Of a stretch of 64,000 nucleotides of DNA, positions 32,744-41,632 are shown one piece after another. Positions within the stretch are counted from its first letter, which is position 1. Each line of letters starts with the position of its first letter. The DNA is taken from NCBI RefSeq assembly GCF_045062745.1, contig NZ_JBJGED010000041.1:1-64000 (forward strand), given 5' to 3'. The notes beneath the pieces were generated by a model. It was not told the DNA's origin and ran no database searches. It saw nothing but the letters and a program-made list of their open reading frames with translations. Source of the DNA: Paenibacillus_AA sp045062745 (lineage in GTDB: Bacteria > Bacillota > Bacilli > Paenibacillales > NBRC-103111). A program made the translations under genes and the position numbers.

Positions 32744-34560
32744 CCGACTTTCCCCCCAGCTCTACCCTTCGACTCCAGCTTCGTGTTCGCCAGCATCGGC
32801 TCCATGAACTCATGCTGCTCGGCCGCTTCATCCAGAAGCTGCTTGTGATACATATCCGCATAGAGGCCGTTCAAGGCGAGCAGCGATTCATGCGTACCAC
32901 GCTCCACGATCTCGCCTTCCTCCATCACGACGATCTGATCCGCCGCTTTCACCGAAGAGATGCGATGCCCGATAATGATCGTCGTCCGGTCGTTCATGAC
33001 CTCGTTCAAGCCTTGCAGGATCCGATCCTCCGTCTCCGTGTCCACCGCCGACAAGCTGTCGTCGAAGATGAGCACCGCGGGCTTTTTGATGATCGCGCGG
33101 GCGATGCTGACCCGCTGGCGCTGACCGCCGGATAAGGAGATGCCCCGTTCGCCGAGCGCCGTCTGGAATTGATTCGGGAATTCTATGATGTTGTCGTACA
33201 CTTGGGCGATCTTGGCCGCCTCTTCGACCTCCTCGTCCTTATACGGCTTCGGGTCGAAGCTGATGTTGTCGCGGATCGTGGAGGAGAACAGGAACTGGTC
33301 CTGCGGCACCATCCCGACCTCCCGGCGCAGCACCTTGAGCGGAATCTCGTGAATGTCCCGCCCGTCGATGAACAGCGTCCCGAGCGGCGGGTTATACAAG
33401 CGGACGAGCAGGTTGATGAGCGTGCTCTTGCCGCTGCCGACCCGGCCTACGATCGCCAGGCTGCTCCCCTTAGGAACGTCCAGATTGATGTTCTTAAGCG
33501 AGAGCGTATGCGCCTCGGGATAGCTGAACGACAAATTGCGAATCTGGATATGGCCTTCGAGCCGTTCGATGCTCATGTCCGCTTGCTTGTCGTCCGCCAC
33601 ATCCGGCTGCGTATTCAGGATCCCCAGGATCCGGGTCTCGGAAGCCCGCCCCCGCTGCATCGTATTGACGACCTTGCCCAAGTTCTCGATCGGGCCCATG
33701 AGCAAGGACAAGTACGTATTGAACGCGACGAATTCTCCCAGCGTGATCGTCCGCTTCAGCACGAGAATGCCGCCGAACACGACCGACACGAGGAAGCTCA
33801 GGCCTACCACAGCGGAGCTGGAGGCGCCGAACAGCGAGTTCGTGCGCACTAGGCGGCGGTTCATCGCCACCGCGTTCTGATTGTCTTGCCGGAACAGCCC
33901 GATTTGCTGCTTCTCCTGCACGAACGCCTTCACGACGCGGATGCCGGCCACGAACTCCTGCACGCGGCTCGTGAGATCGCCGATCGTCTCCTGCACCGCC
34001 GTCGATTCCTTTTGAATGCGCTTGTTGAACCGATACGCGAGTACGCTTAGCAGCGGCAGCGGCAGCATCGTGATGAGCGTCAGCAGCGGGTTCACCGTAG
34101 TCACCATGGCCACCACGGTAATCGTGATTAGGAACGCCGCTTCCAGCGTATTGAAGATGCCCGACATCGTCACCTCGCGGATAACGCTGACGTCGCTGAT
34201 CGCGTGCGACATGAGGTCGCCGATCCGCTTGTTCTTGAAATATTGTGCGGACAGCGTCTCCCAATGGCGGAACAGGTCGTCCCGAATGCGCTTGTCGAGG
34301 ATCCGGGACAGCCGGAACAAATAGATGCGGGAGGTGGAACGGAAGAAAGCGATCCCAAGGCCGGCCGCGGCCATCCACAGGGCGATTCGCACCGCGCCGG
34401 AATACGTCAGCTCCGACTGCTCCAGCCGGTCCGTGAATTGCCCGAGCAAGTCCGGGATGACGAGCTGCAGCAAGCAAGAAATGGACAATAATGCAAAACC
34501 GAAAAGATATGAAAATTTGTGCTGGACAATGTGTCCCCACAAAATGCTTCGTCGAATCAT
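32740..34560 (-). CDS. Heterodimeric ABC exporter, BmrC/YheI-like subunit
   Basis: 606 aa from ATG at 34560, 7 nt after GGAGGG; the longer frame to 34590 lacks a site. Six membrane helices, then an ATPase domain with Walker A G-R-V-G-S-G-K-S-T, signature L-S-G-G-Q-R-Q and Walker B V-L-I-F-D-D-S-L-S. Asp replaces the catalytic Glu, as in BmrC, so this subunit forms the degenerate site of an asymmetric exporter. First gene of a two-gene operon. Confidence 0.92.
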   Translation of the reverse strand: MIRRSILWGHIVQHKFSYLFGFALLSISCLLQLVIPDLLGQFTDRLEQSELTYSGAVRIALWMAAAGLGIAFFRSTSRIYLFRLSRILDKRIRDDLFRHWETLSAQYFKNKRIGDLMSHAISDVSVIREVTMSGIFNTLEAAFLITITVVAMVTTVNPLLTLITMLPLPLLSVLAYRFNKRIQKESTAVQETIGDLTSRVQEFVAGIRVVKAFVQEKQQIGLFRQDNQNAVAMNRRLVRTNSLFGASSSAVVGLSFLVSVVFGGILVLKRTITLGEFVAFNTYLSLLMGPIENLGKVVNTMQRGRASETRILGILNTQPDVADDKQADMSIERLEGHIQIRNLSFSYPEAHTLSLKNINLDVPKGSSLAIVGRVGSGKSTLINLLVRLYNPPLGTLFIDGRDIHEIPLKVLRREVGMVPQDQFLFSSTIRDNISFDPKPYKDEEVEEAAKIAQVYDNIIEFPNQFQTALGERGISLSGGQRQRVSIARAIIKKPAVLIFDDSLSAVDTETEDRILQGLNEVMNDRTTIIIGHRISSVKAADQIVVMEEGEIVERGTHESLLALNGLYADMYHKQLLDEAAEQHEFMEPMLANTKLESKGRAGGKVG

Positions 34561-34651
34561 CCGCGCCCTCCTTAGAAGTTTGAATCCCATAAAGTAAGAT
34601 TACATGCCTCTAATGGAAGAAACCATGGATTTAAGCGCCGTAAATAATGGA

Positions 34652-36004
34652 CTATCTTATCAAAGATTTTACCGATACACTCCGTTTCTTTTTCCAATCA
34701 TAGACAGTGGAAACCGCTACAGTCGCTATCGGAACCGTCCAGAGAAACACGGCATAGGGCAGGAACGCCAGCACGTCGACGCCCAGAATTGTGGCGCACA
34801 GCAAGGCGAGCAAGTTCCAAGGTACCAGGGGAGCGAAAAGCAGGGTCGTATCCGAGACGACCCGGTTCAGCTGCTCCGGCGTAAACGTCTTGCGCCACGA
34901 TGGCAGCAAATTGCGGCCGCTCATCATAATCGGCAGCGTCTGTGTGCAGCAGACGAGGCAAAGGACGAGCCCAAACAATCCGACACGCACTGTCCCGGCG
35001 GCAAGCGCCCGGCTCTTTCCTACGATCGACTCCCACAAACCGTCCGCGAGCTTCGTATGCTGTAAGGTGCCGTTGAAGGCGCCGGCCACGGCGATCAGGC
35101 TGACAAGCTCGATCATATGGACGAGCCCTTTTCCATGCAAGGACGGTTGCGAGATGTCGTCATAGCCATACGCTATATAGTGCAGCCATACCTGCGGGTC
35201 GAACGCCTGAGTAGCCATGCCGACCGCGATCGCCACGGCGATCGAGAGGAGGAAGGCGTTCCGTGTCTTCCAGCGCAGCAGATTGGCGGCGAGCAGCGCA
35301 GCAGGCGGAAGCAGCAGCCACGGACTGTAGGCGAACGTTCCGGCGTACATCGTCCCGGTAGGGTGATCGGCCGGCAGCGACCAGCCGCCCTGCCCGTCCA
35401 TCAGGATGTAGGCGATGGCTGCCGCCACGACGCCGATGAGCGCCGTCGGCAGCAGCTCCGGCGAGAGCGGGCGGAGCGACGTTGCGGTCGAGACGCCGAC
35501 CAGCTTCCTAGCGCTCGAGAACGGGGAGCAGCGCTCCCCGACGAAGGCGCCGGAGACGAGCGCCCCGGCCGCCGCACCCAGCGGGACGCCGAGTGTCGCG
35601 CTGACACCGATCAGCGGGATGCCGACGAAGCTGAGCGTCCCCGTCGATGTGCCGAGCAAGAGCGCGACTGCGGTAGAGAGCAGGAAGCTGCCGGTCAAGA
35701 ACCAGGCGGGCGGAACGAGTCCGATGCCTAGATCGATCATATAAGGAATCGTGCCGCATGCGGTCCAGGCCGGAATGAGTATTCCGACGCACACCAGGAT
35801 CCAGATGACTTCCCGAGTCTCGATCATGCCTTGGAACAGCGGCCTCGCCACATCGCGCCATGTGAAGCCGTGACGGCGAATGAGGAGGAGCAAAGCGGCG
35901 AACCCTGCGAGAAATCCGATGACGAGAGGCATGTCCAACGCGGAGGCCGTTGCAAGCCCGCCCAGCGTGCACACCAACAGGGCGATCCACTGAGCTCTGC
36001 TCAT
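34652..36004 (-). CDS. Na+/H+ antiporter, NhaC family
   Basis: 450 aa with about 11-12 membrane helices. Start at 36004 because its ATG overlaps the stop of the upstream gene (ATGA); a longer frame would run inside that gene. The G-E-R-C-S-P-F-S-S segment near residue 160 and the P-L-V-P-W-N motif near 395 are typical of NhaC-type antiporters, which trade cytosolic Na+ or malate for H+ or lactate. Translationally coupled to a small upstream protein. Confidence 0.88.
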   Translation of the reverse strand: MSRAQWIALLVCTLGGLATASALDMPLVIGFLAGFAALLLLIRRHGFTWRDVARPLFQGMIETREVIWILVCVGILIPAWTACGTIPYMIDLGIGLVPPAWFLTGSFLLSTAVALLLGTSTGTLSFVGIPLIGVSATLGVPLGAAAGALVSGAFVGERCSPFSSARKLVGVSTATSLRPLSPELLPTALIGVVAAAIAYILMDGQGGWSLPADHPTGTMYAGTFAYSPWLLLPPAALLAANLLRWKTRNAFLLSIAVAIAVGMATQAFDPQVWLHYIAYGYDDISQPSLHGKGLVHMIELVSLIAVAGAFNGTLQHTKLADGLWESIVGKSRALAAGTVRVGLFGLVLCLVCCTQTLPIMMSGRNLLPSWRKTFTPEQLNRVVSDTTLLFAPLVPWNLLALLCATILGVDVLAFLPYAVFLWTVPIATVAVSTVYDWKKKRSVSVKSLIR

Positions 36005-36297
36005 AGCGTGCTGCGAAACCGCCACACGTTTATTTTCGCCGGTCCTCCCTCGATCCAACGGTGCAGCCGGTTCCACCGGGACTCCCGATCCGTCTCTTGC
36101 AGCCGCTCTTGCCGGAACTGCGCAACATGCTCCTCCGTTTGCACCTCCCAGATTTCGAGGAAGAGGCAAGGCTGATCCGCCGATTCCAGCCACTCTACGC
36201 CCTTCTGGTCCGCCTGCAGCTCGCGCACGAAGCTTATGTATGCCTCCCGGAATTCGGGGGACACTTTATACTCGACAAAAACTTTATGCACGTGCAT
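36001..36297 (-). CDS. Small ABM-like (dimeric alpha/beta barrel) protein
   Basis: 98 aa from ATG at 36297 (M-H-V-H-K-V-F-V-E-Y-K-V). The frame could open earlier (36354) but without a site. Beta-alpha-beta pattern with W-L-E-S-A-D-Q-P-C-L-F-L-E-I-W-E suggests the ABM/NIPSNAP ferredoxin-like fold. Its stop overlaps the NhaC start by 4 nt, so the two are translated together. Function unknown. Confidence 0.7.
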   Translation of the reverse strand: MHVHKVFVEYKVSPEFREAYISFVRELQADQKGVEWLESADQPCLFLEIWEVQTEEHVAQFRQERLQETDRESRWNRLHRWIEGGPAKINVWRFRSTL

Positions 36298-36386
36298 TAC
36301 CCCACTTTGATTTATTTTTTCAGAAAAAACATGGTACAATAAGTGTATCACCAATTGGTCCAGACTTGATAGGAGGAGACTTTTAT

Positions 36387-37370
36387 TTGGACACAGGTAC
36401 TCATCTAGTCGTAGGACTCGGCCTCGCGGGGCTCGCCCATGTCGATCCCGTCGTCGCGTCCGACAGCGTCACTGCAACCGCCGTCCTGATCGGTACTGTA
36501 GTCGGTTCCCAGATACCGGATTCCGACGGACTGCTGCGTCTGAAGGGCAATGCCGCTTATATTCGCAATCACCGTGGGAAATCGCACTCTCTGCCGGCCA
36601 TCGCCATCTGGACGACGCTCGTCACACTTGTCATGACACTGCTGTTCCAAGGAGCTTCCCTCTCGCATGTCGCCCTGTGGGTGTTCATCGCGGTCGGGTT
36701 TCACGTATTCTCCGATCTGTTCAACGCATACGGCACCCAAGCGTTCAGACCCTTCACGGAGCGCTGGATCTCGTGGAACATCATTCACATCTTCGACCCG
36801 ATTATGTTCGCGGCTCACGTGGTAGCCATTTTCCTGTGGTCCGTCCATCTCGGCCCGCCTGAGGTCATTTTCCCGACGCTCTACGTGCTGCTAGCCGGTT
36901 ATTATGTGTGGCGTACGGTCGCGCATTGGATGGTCCACCGCCGTGTAAGGCTGCAGGATCCTCAATACGATCCGGCGCACCGCTACCTTATCATTCCGAC
37001 CATTCACTTGTACGTCTGGAACGTGGTGAAGGTGAAGGGCGACGGTCATTACGAGCTCGGTGAATATAAGAACAATATGCTCCGCTGGATCGACAAGGTC
37101 GACTTCGAGCACCATCCGGCGGTCGAAGCTTCCCGTACCCATCCCGATGTCAGCGCCTTCTTGTATTTCACCTCCTACGCCTGCGCGGAGCTGAGGGAGC
37201 ACGCCTGGGGATACGAAGTACGCTGGGTCGATGTCCGCTACCGGCACCGGAAGCAATATCCGTTCGTGGCCGTTTTGCTGATGGATAAGCATTATCGCCC
37301 GATGGATTCCTATGTCGGCTGGCTGAACGAAGGCCGGGTGGGTAAAAAGCTCAAGATCAACGCCTACTAG
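36387..37370 (+). CDS. YdjM-like membrane-bound metal-dependent hydrolase (DUF457)
   Basis: 327 aa from a TTG at 36387, with GGAGGAG about 8 nt upstream; longer frames lack a site. The N-terminal half is the DUF457/YdjM domain: T-H-L-V-V-G-L-G near the start, P-D-S-D near residue 45, H-R-G-K-S-H-S near 62 and H-V-F-S-D-L-F-N near 110, giving the metal-binding His and Asp residues, with four helices. The C-terminal half is soluble and probably faces the cytosol. Usually described as a membrane phospholipase-like hydrolase; the substrate is unproven. Confidence 0.9.
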   Translation: MDTGTHLVVGLGLAGLAHVDPVVASDSVTATAVLIGTVVGSQIPDSDGLLRLKGNAAYIRNHRGKSHSLPAIAIWTTLVTLVMTLLFQGASLSHVALWVFIAVGFHVFSDLFNAYGTQAFRPFTERWISWNIIHIFDPIMFAAHVVAIFLWSVHLGPPEVIFPTLYVLLAGYYVWRTVAHWMVHRRVRLQDPQYDPAHRYLIIPTIHLYVWNVVKVKGDGHYELGEYKNNMLRWIDKVDFEHHPAVEASRTHPDVSAFLYFTSYACAELREHAWGYEVRWVDVRYRHRKQYPFVAVLLMDKHYRPMDSYVGWLNEGRVGKKLKINAY

Positions 37371-37393
37371 GGCTCCAATAGGAGCATACAGAA

Positions 37394-37424
37394 GAAGCTC
37401 AAGGGAATCGCTCCCTTGAGCTTC
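37394..37424. terminator. Bidirectional hairpin terminator
   Basis: Perfect 13-bp inverted repeat GAAGCTCAAGGGA (37394-37406) and its complement (37412-37424) with a 5-nt loop, lying between two convergent genes. T-runs are weak on both sides. Confidence 0.65.
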
Positions 37425-37448
37425 GATTTCGATGGATCAGTTGGTGTA

Positions 37449-37694
37449 TTAGAAATTCCGCATGCCCATACCGGTCATGCCGCCGCCAGACATCGACTGC
37501 TCCGCCATTTGCACGAGTTGCTTGGTGATCGATCCACCGATCGAACCCATGTCGCGGCTAGTCATGTCGCCGTAATAGCCGCCTGCCGGAAGCGTGATGC
37601 CGAGTTGGGCTGCGGCTTCGAATTTCATTTGATCCAAAGCTTGGGCTGCTTGAGGCACTAAGATTCGATTGCTGCTGCGAGATTGGCCTGCCAT
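37449..37694 (-). CDS. Alpha/beta-type small acid-soluble spore protein
   Basis: 81 aa from ATG at 37694, 9-10 nt after AAGGAG. It holds both SASP signatures: A-L-D-Q-M-K-F-E-A-A-A-Q-L-G-I around residue 20, with the germination-protease site, and S-R-D-M-G-S-I-G-G-S-I-T-K-Q-L-V near 50-65. It saturates spore DNA, shields it from UV and heat, and is degraded by GPR at germination. The C-terminus is Gly/Met-rich. A near-perfect sigma-G promoter lies 58-87 bp upstream. Confidence 0.95.
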   Translation of the reverse strand: MAGQSRSSNRILVPQAAQALDQMKFEAAAQLGITLPAGGYYGDMTSRDMGSIGGSITKQLVQMAEQSMSGGGMTGMGMRNF

Positions 37695-37751
37695 GAGAGT
37701 ACTGCTCCTTTCAATCTGCGTGATATTGGTTGAGCTGCAAGCTTGCAAGCT

Positions 37752-37781
37752 TAGTATGTTTCGCAGATGAAGGAATATTCA
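37752..37781 (-). promoter_or_regulatory. Sigma-G promoter of spore protein gene
   Basis: The minus strand reads TGAATA (37781-37776), 17 nt, CATACTA (37758-37752), an excellent match to the forespore sigma-G consensus. An AAGCTTGCAAGCTTGCAG-like repeat follows in the leader. Confidence 0.85.
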
Positions 37782-37821
37782 TTAATACCTCACAATGTGA
37801 AGAAAGTCCGGAGGTCCCTCT

Positions 37822-38001
37822 ATGAACCGTTCGTTAGCTCTTCTGTTCGCCCTGCTCTGTGTGGGTCTGCTCTGCGGAGTCAGCCTGTCCATCGCTTATC
37901 GCAGCGTATGGGGTGCGATTCTCTGCACCGTCGCCGCGATAGGCTGCATGGGGTACGGCTTCGCGCTCAGCGCCAGAATGCGCCGCAAGCGAGGAGGCTG
38001 A
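37822..38001 (+). CDS. YlaF-like small membrane protein (DUF5325)
   Basis: 59 aa. The ATG at 37822 follows CCGGAGG by about 8 nt. Two hydrophobic helices (L-A-L-L-F-A-L-L-C-V-G-L-L and I-L-C-T-V-A-A-I-G-C-M-G-Y-G-F) with I-A-Y-R-S between them and a basic tail R-M-R-R-K-R-G-G, matching B. subtilis YlaF. Function unknown. It runs toward trpS and ends 16 bp from its stop. Confidence 0.8.
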   Translation: MNRSLALLFALLCVGLLCGVSLSIAYRSVWGAILCTVAAIGCMGYGFALSARMRRKRGG

Positions 38002-38016
38002 CTTGGACCGGATCAG

Positions 38017-39000
38017 TTAGGGAAGAACGAAGCCCATCTTCTCCTTTACTTTCCGGACGGTCGCTTCCGCGATGACGGAGGCGTTCTCGGCGCCTTGCTT
38101 CAGCACCGCCTGCAGCTCGCCGGACGAGCGAATCTCCCTATACCGCTTCTGGATCGGTTCCAGGGTCGCGACGACGACCTCGGCCAAGTCTTTCTTGAAC
38201 GGCCCGTAGCCTTGTCCCGCATACTTCGCCTCGATGTCGCCGAGCGAGAGATCCGAGCAGCTGGCATAGATGCTCATCAGGTTCGACACTTCCGGCTTCG
38301 ACGCCGGATCATGCGTCACTTCGCGGCCGGAGTCGGTCACGGCGCGGCTGATCTTCTTGCGGATGACATCCGGCTCGTCCAGCATCGCGATGTAGCTGCC
38401 CGCGTTCGGGTTGCTCTTCGACATCTTCTTGGACGCGTCGTCCAGCGACATGATGCGCGCGCCGACCTTCGGAATGTAGCCGTCCGGGATGCGGAACGTG
38501 TCGCCGTACCGTTGGTTGAACCGGTGCGCCAAATCCCGCGTCAGCTCGAGATGCTGCTTCTGGTCGTCGCCTACCGGGACGAGCTCGGTATCGTAGAGCA
38601 GGATGTCCGCGGCCATCAGCGACGGGTACGTGAACAGCCCCGCTCCGATCGATTCCTTGCCGCTCGACTTGTCCTTGAACTGCGTCATCCGCTCCAGCTC
38701 GCCCATGTACGTAAGGGTCGTCAGCAGCCAGCCGAGCTCGGCATGGGCGCGAACGTGCGACTGCAGGAAGACGTTCGACTTGGCCGGATCGAGGCCGGAG
38801 GCGAGGAACAGCGCCGTGACGGACTCCGTCTGCTCGCGGAGCGCCGCCGGGTCTTGCGGGACGGTGATCGCATGCAGGTCGACGACCATGAAGAAGCATT
38901 GATGCTCCTCCTGGAGCAGCACGTAATTGCGCAGCGCGCCGATGTAGTTGCCTAGCGTGAGCTGGCCGCTCGGTTGAATTCCACTTAATACGCGTTTCAT
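38017..39000 (-). CDS. trpS: Tryptophanyl-tRNA synthetase
   Basis: 327 aa from ATG at 39000 (GGAGG just upstream). Class Ic synthetase: the HIGH-like signature is P-S-G-Q-L-T-L-G-N-Y near residues 10-19 and the KMSKS loop is K-K-M-S-K-S near 192-197. It attaches tryptophan to tRNA-Trp. A T-box leader with a TGG specifier lies between the rpmG stop and this start, so transcription read-through depends on uncharged tRNA-Trp. Confidence 0.97.
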   Translation of the reverse strand: MKRVLSGIQPSGQLTLGNYIGALRNYVLLQEEHQCFFMVVDLHAITVPQDPAALREQTESVTALFLASGLDPAKSNVFLQSHVRAHAELGWLLTTLTYMGELERMTQFKDKSSGKESIGAGLFTYPSLMAADILLYDTELVPVGDDQKQHLELTRDLAHRFNQRYGDTFRIPDGYIPKVGARIMSLDDASKKMSKSNPNAGSYIAMLDEPDVIRKKISRAVTDSGREVTHDPASKPEVSNLMSIYASCSDLSLGDIEAKYAGQGYGPFKKDLAEVVVATLEPIQKRYREIRSSGELQAVLKQGAENASVIAEATVRKVKEKMGFVLP

Positions 39001-39046
39001 CTGGAGAACCTCCAATTTTTATTTGAAAATCCAATTCCGAACAACA

Positions 39047-39320
39047 AAAAAAGCCCTCGTCGAAGGGACGAAAGGCCGCGGTACCACCCTAATTTGTTTT
39101 CTGTCGGCCGGTGCGCCGCCAAGTACAGAAAACCTTGAAGTTCCGGTAACGGGGAACCGCCGTTCCGCCTACTGACGCCGCTCGCGTAAGCGACGATGTT
39201 CGGCTTCAAGCTCCAGGACCCATTCGAATGACGCGCCGTACCGGCTCTCAGCAGCTGCCGGCTCTCTGAAACGGCTGCGCCATCCTACTCTTTCCTGTCA
39301 TTGCCTTAACCTTCAAAGGA
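39047..39320 (-). ncRNA. T-box riboswitch (Trp) in the trpS leader
   Basis: On the minus strand the T-box core AGGGTGGTACCGCGG lies at 39090-39076. It is followed by a CCCT/AGGG hairpin and a run of seven T (39054-39047), the terminator. Upstream, GAATGGGTCCTGGAGC places the specifier codon TGG at 39222-39220. Uncharged tRNA-Trp pairs with specifier and T-box, forms the antiterminator and lets trpS be transcribed. Confidence 0.93.
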
Positions 39321-39325
39321 ACCTC

Positions 39326-39475
39326 TTAGCGAGTTTCACGGTGAAGCGTGTATTTCTTCAGGCGCGGGCAGTACTTGTTCATCTCGATCCGTTGCGGATG
39401 AGTCTTCTTGTTCTTCGTAGTCGTATAGTTACGGTCGCCCGTCTCCGTGCAAGCCAGAGTAACGATAACGCGCAT
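39326..39475 (-). CDS. rpmG: 50S ribosomal protein L33, zinc-ligand-poor form
   Basis: 49 aa from ATG at 39475, preceded by AAAGGAGGTG. Sequence matches L33: T-L-A-C-T-E-T-G-D-R-N-Y-T-T-T-K-N-K and N-K-Y-C-P-R-L-K-K-Y-T-L-H. Each of the two C-x2-C zinc knuckles keeps only its first cysteine, so zinc binding is probably lost (C-minus type). A sigma-A promoter lies about 60-90 bp upstream. The trpS T-box begins a few bases after its stop. Confidence 0.93.
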   Translation of the reverse strand: MRVIVTLACTETGDRNYTTTKNKKTHPQRIEMNKYCPRLKKYTLHRETR

Positions 39476-39536
39476 CAGGATACACCTCCTTTACATAGTA
39501 CGCAAACTGATCTTACGACACAATCGCATAATTAAT

Positions 39537-39565
39537 ATAATACCAGCCTGTCGCCGTCCCGTCAA
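39537..39565 (-). promoter_or_regulatory. Sigma-A promoter of rpmG
   Basis: Minus-strand TTGACG (39565-39560), 17-nt spacer, TATTAT (39542-39537), 62 bp upstream of the rpmG start. Confidence 0.7.
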
Positions 39566-39660
39566 ATAAAGATTGCCGAAAATCCGCGTAGCCACGCTAT
39601 TGAAGGGCCGTTTCAAACGAAGTATAGTGGTATCAGCAACTACATAACGGAGGAACGCCA

Positions 39661-40176
39661 ATGTCTACTGAACAACATCGCCGGGAAGCGCCCGCCACCG
39701 TCCGCTGCATGGTCATTACTGTCTCCGATACGCGCACGCCGGACACCGACAAGAGCGGCCAATTAATGAAGCAATTATTGGAAGAATCGGGCTGTACGAT
39801 TGTGGATTACCGGATTGTGACGGACGATTACGGGCCGATTCAAGATCTCATTCGCGACGCAGCCGCTTCTCCGGATATCGAGGCCGTGCTGCTGAACGGA
39901 GGGACCGGCATCGCCCTGCGGGATACGACCTACGAAGCGGTTCGCGACGTGCTGGACAAGGAGATGCCCGGATTCGGGGAGATCTTCCGCTACTTGAGCT
40001 TCGCCGAAGACATCGGCCCCGCTGCCATCCTGAGCCGCGCGGTCGCCGGCGTATGCGGCAATACGGCCGTCTTCTCCATGCCGGGCTCGACCGGCGCGGT
40101 GAAGCTGGCGATGACCCGGATCGTCGTACCGGAGCTGAAGCATGTGATGCGCGAAATTTACAAAGACCGCAAGTAA
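39661..40176 (+). CDS. moaB: Molybdenum cofactor biosynthesis protein MoaB/MogA family
   Basis: 171 aa. The MPT-binding fold opens V-I-T-V-S-D-T-R-T-P-D-T-D-K-S-G. L-N-G-G-T-G-I-A-L-R-D near residue 80 and the M-P-G-F-G-E-I-F-R motif near 101 are family hallmarks, with the catalytic Asp in T-G-x-x-x-R-D. It adenylylates molybdopterin before Mo insertion. GGAGG precedes the ATG. The YuiH-type molybdoenzyme gene at 50.8 kb would be one consumer of this cofactor. Confidence 0.94.
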   Translation: MSTEQHRREAPATVRCMVITVSDTRTPDTDKSGQLMKQLLEESGCTIVDYRIVTDDYGPIQDLIRDAAASPDIEAVLLNGGTGIALRDTTYEAVRDVLDKEMPGFGEIFRYLSFAEDIGPAAILSRAVAGVCGNTAVFSMPGSTGAVKLAMTRIVVPELKHVMREIYKDRK

Positions 40177-40200
40177 ACCGTTTTTCATTCCGCTAACAAG

Positions 40201-40258
40201 TCGCCGCCCCTCTCGTCATAAGGTCTAATAACGGACCGCTTGGCGTTCGGGGCGGCGA
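40201..40258 (+). terminator. Hairpin after moaB
   Basis: TCGCCGCCCC (40201-40210) and GGGGCGGCGA (40249-40258) form a 10-bp GC-rich stem with a 38-nt loop, followed by TTGTTG. A weak terminator or processing site between moaB and the YppC-like gene. Confidence 0.55.
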
Positions 40259-40289
40259 TTGTTGTTTGCAGCGGGAGGTGACGGGAACG

Positions 40290-41570
40290 ATGGGCGAAAA
40301 AAGCAGGAACGAGTCCAGGTGGCCCCAAGGAAGCTTGGTGAAGCGCATTCTGAACATGCCCGGTCTGGCATTCGATTACTTGAAAGGCAAAACCGCCGGC
40401 CTGCTCCTCTCCTCCGAATTGGCCGAGCAAGGGGAGGGCATCCGCCTGGACGCCAAGCTGCTCACCCGGCTGCGTCAGGCCTACGCTGCCTTGCCTGCGA
40501 ACGGCGCCCCGAACGCGGCGGAAGCGGAACATCGGCCACTGGTTCGCCGGATCCGGGAGGAGACCGCCAGGCTGAACTGCAATAACGTCACGCGGACGCA
40601 AGCCTACTACGACATCTACTGCCGTCACCCGGAGCTGCATTGGGCGCTGCTCGCGCACATGGTATCGCGTAACGGCGGGTGGAGCATGACCGACCTGAAG
40701 GGCGAGTTCGTCCCTCGTCTGATGGCTGCCGGCCGAGCTGAGGAGCTGTTCGCCTTCCTGGAGCGGGGGAACGCGCTGATTTTCTATGATACATACCCGC
40801 AGCTGCGCTTGTATGAGCTTAGCCTTGAACGGAATGCCAGCCTGTTTCACTTGCTGCCGGCCTTCGACGTGTCGGTCTTCATGAAGCCCATCTGGGACTT
40901 GTTCTGGCAAGAACGGTGCAGCGAGCTGCTGACCATAGGGCTGATCGTCAACGAGCAAACCTATATCGAAGGCAGGGTCGCGCAGAAGGAGCCCTACAAG
41001 TCGTTGCTGGACTCCCATCTGCTGCAGCTGCATGCCCTGCTTCAGCTGAATGTCATCGCGTTCCCTTACGGCGCCGCCGGCGCTTCGCCCCCGAGGCTGG
41101 CCGGACGCGTATTGGAGCGGTTCTCCGACCTCGAGGAACGCATCGGCCTCGGCCGGAATCTGTACGCGCTAGTCTTCGGCGTGCCGTCTGTGCGGGAAGG
41201 GATCCTGCGCTTCGCCGCCTCCGTCCCGCATTCCGGCTCCAGAGCCGACTATTGGCCCCAGCTGTTCGCTCCGATCCGTCACGCTCCTCCCGCACCTAAG
41301 TACGCTGAGAAGCTGAACGGCTGCTCCCTGGTGAAGGCCACCGATCCGCTCTACAGTCCGATCCTTGCCGACGCCTGGAAAGATCGGCCGCTGCAGCCCC
41401 CGGAACTGTATGACTGGTTCGTCTCCGAGACCGGCTACAAGACCGCCGAAGCGCTCCGCCATTTCACCGACATCGGCATTCCCCGTTCGTTCGAAATGAC
41501 CAACGAAGCGTGCTTCGCCCTGAACAAGCTCGAATTGGCGGTTCTCGCGAGCGGTTACTCCCAGTCCTAA
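40290..41570 (+). CDS. DUF2515 (YppC-like) protein
   Basis: 426 aa from ATG at 40290, 12 nt after GGGAGGTG; the earlier ATG at 40266 has no site. Mostly helical and soluble, with N-V-T-R-T-Q-A-Y near residue 105, Y-D-T-Y-P-Q-L-R near 170 and L-F-W-Q-E-R-C near 215, as in B. subtilis YppC. Function unknown. Confidence 0.85.
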   Translation: MGEKSRNESRWPQGSLVKRILNMPGLAFDYLKGKTAGLLLSSELAEQGEGIRLDAKLLTRLRQAYAALPANGAPNAAEAEHRPLVRRIREETARLNCNNVTRTQAYYDIYCRHPELHWALLAHMVSRNGGWSMTDLKGEFVPRLMAAGRAEELFAFLERGNALIFYDTYPQLRLYELSLERNASLFHLLPAFDVSVFMKPIWDLFWQERCSELLTIGLIVNEQTYIEGRVAQKEPYKSLLDSHLLQLHALLQLNVIAFPYGAAGASPPRLAGRVLERFSDLEERIGLGRNLYALVFGVPSVREGILRFAASVPHSGSRADYWPQLFAPIRHAPPAPKYAEKLNGCSLVKATDPLYSPILADAWKDRPLQPPELYDWFVSETGYKTAEALRHFTDIGIPRSFEMTNEACFALNKLELAVLASGYSQS

Positions 41571-41632
41571 TCTTGTCCGCAGGCGCATACCTTAATAGGG
41601 ATCTTCATCCTGCACGCGAAGGAGAATGCCGC

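Noticed and set aside
30536..32848. 770-codon plus-strand frame antisense to the ABC exporter gene
   Set aside because: It is the complementary reading of a high-GC gene, very rich in Arg, Asp and His, with no domain and no initiation site. The minus-strand ABC gene has all motifs.
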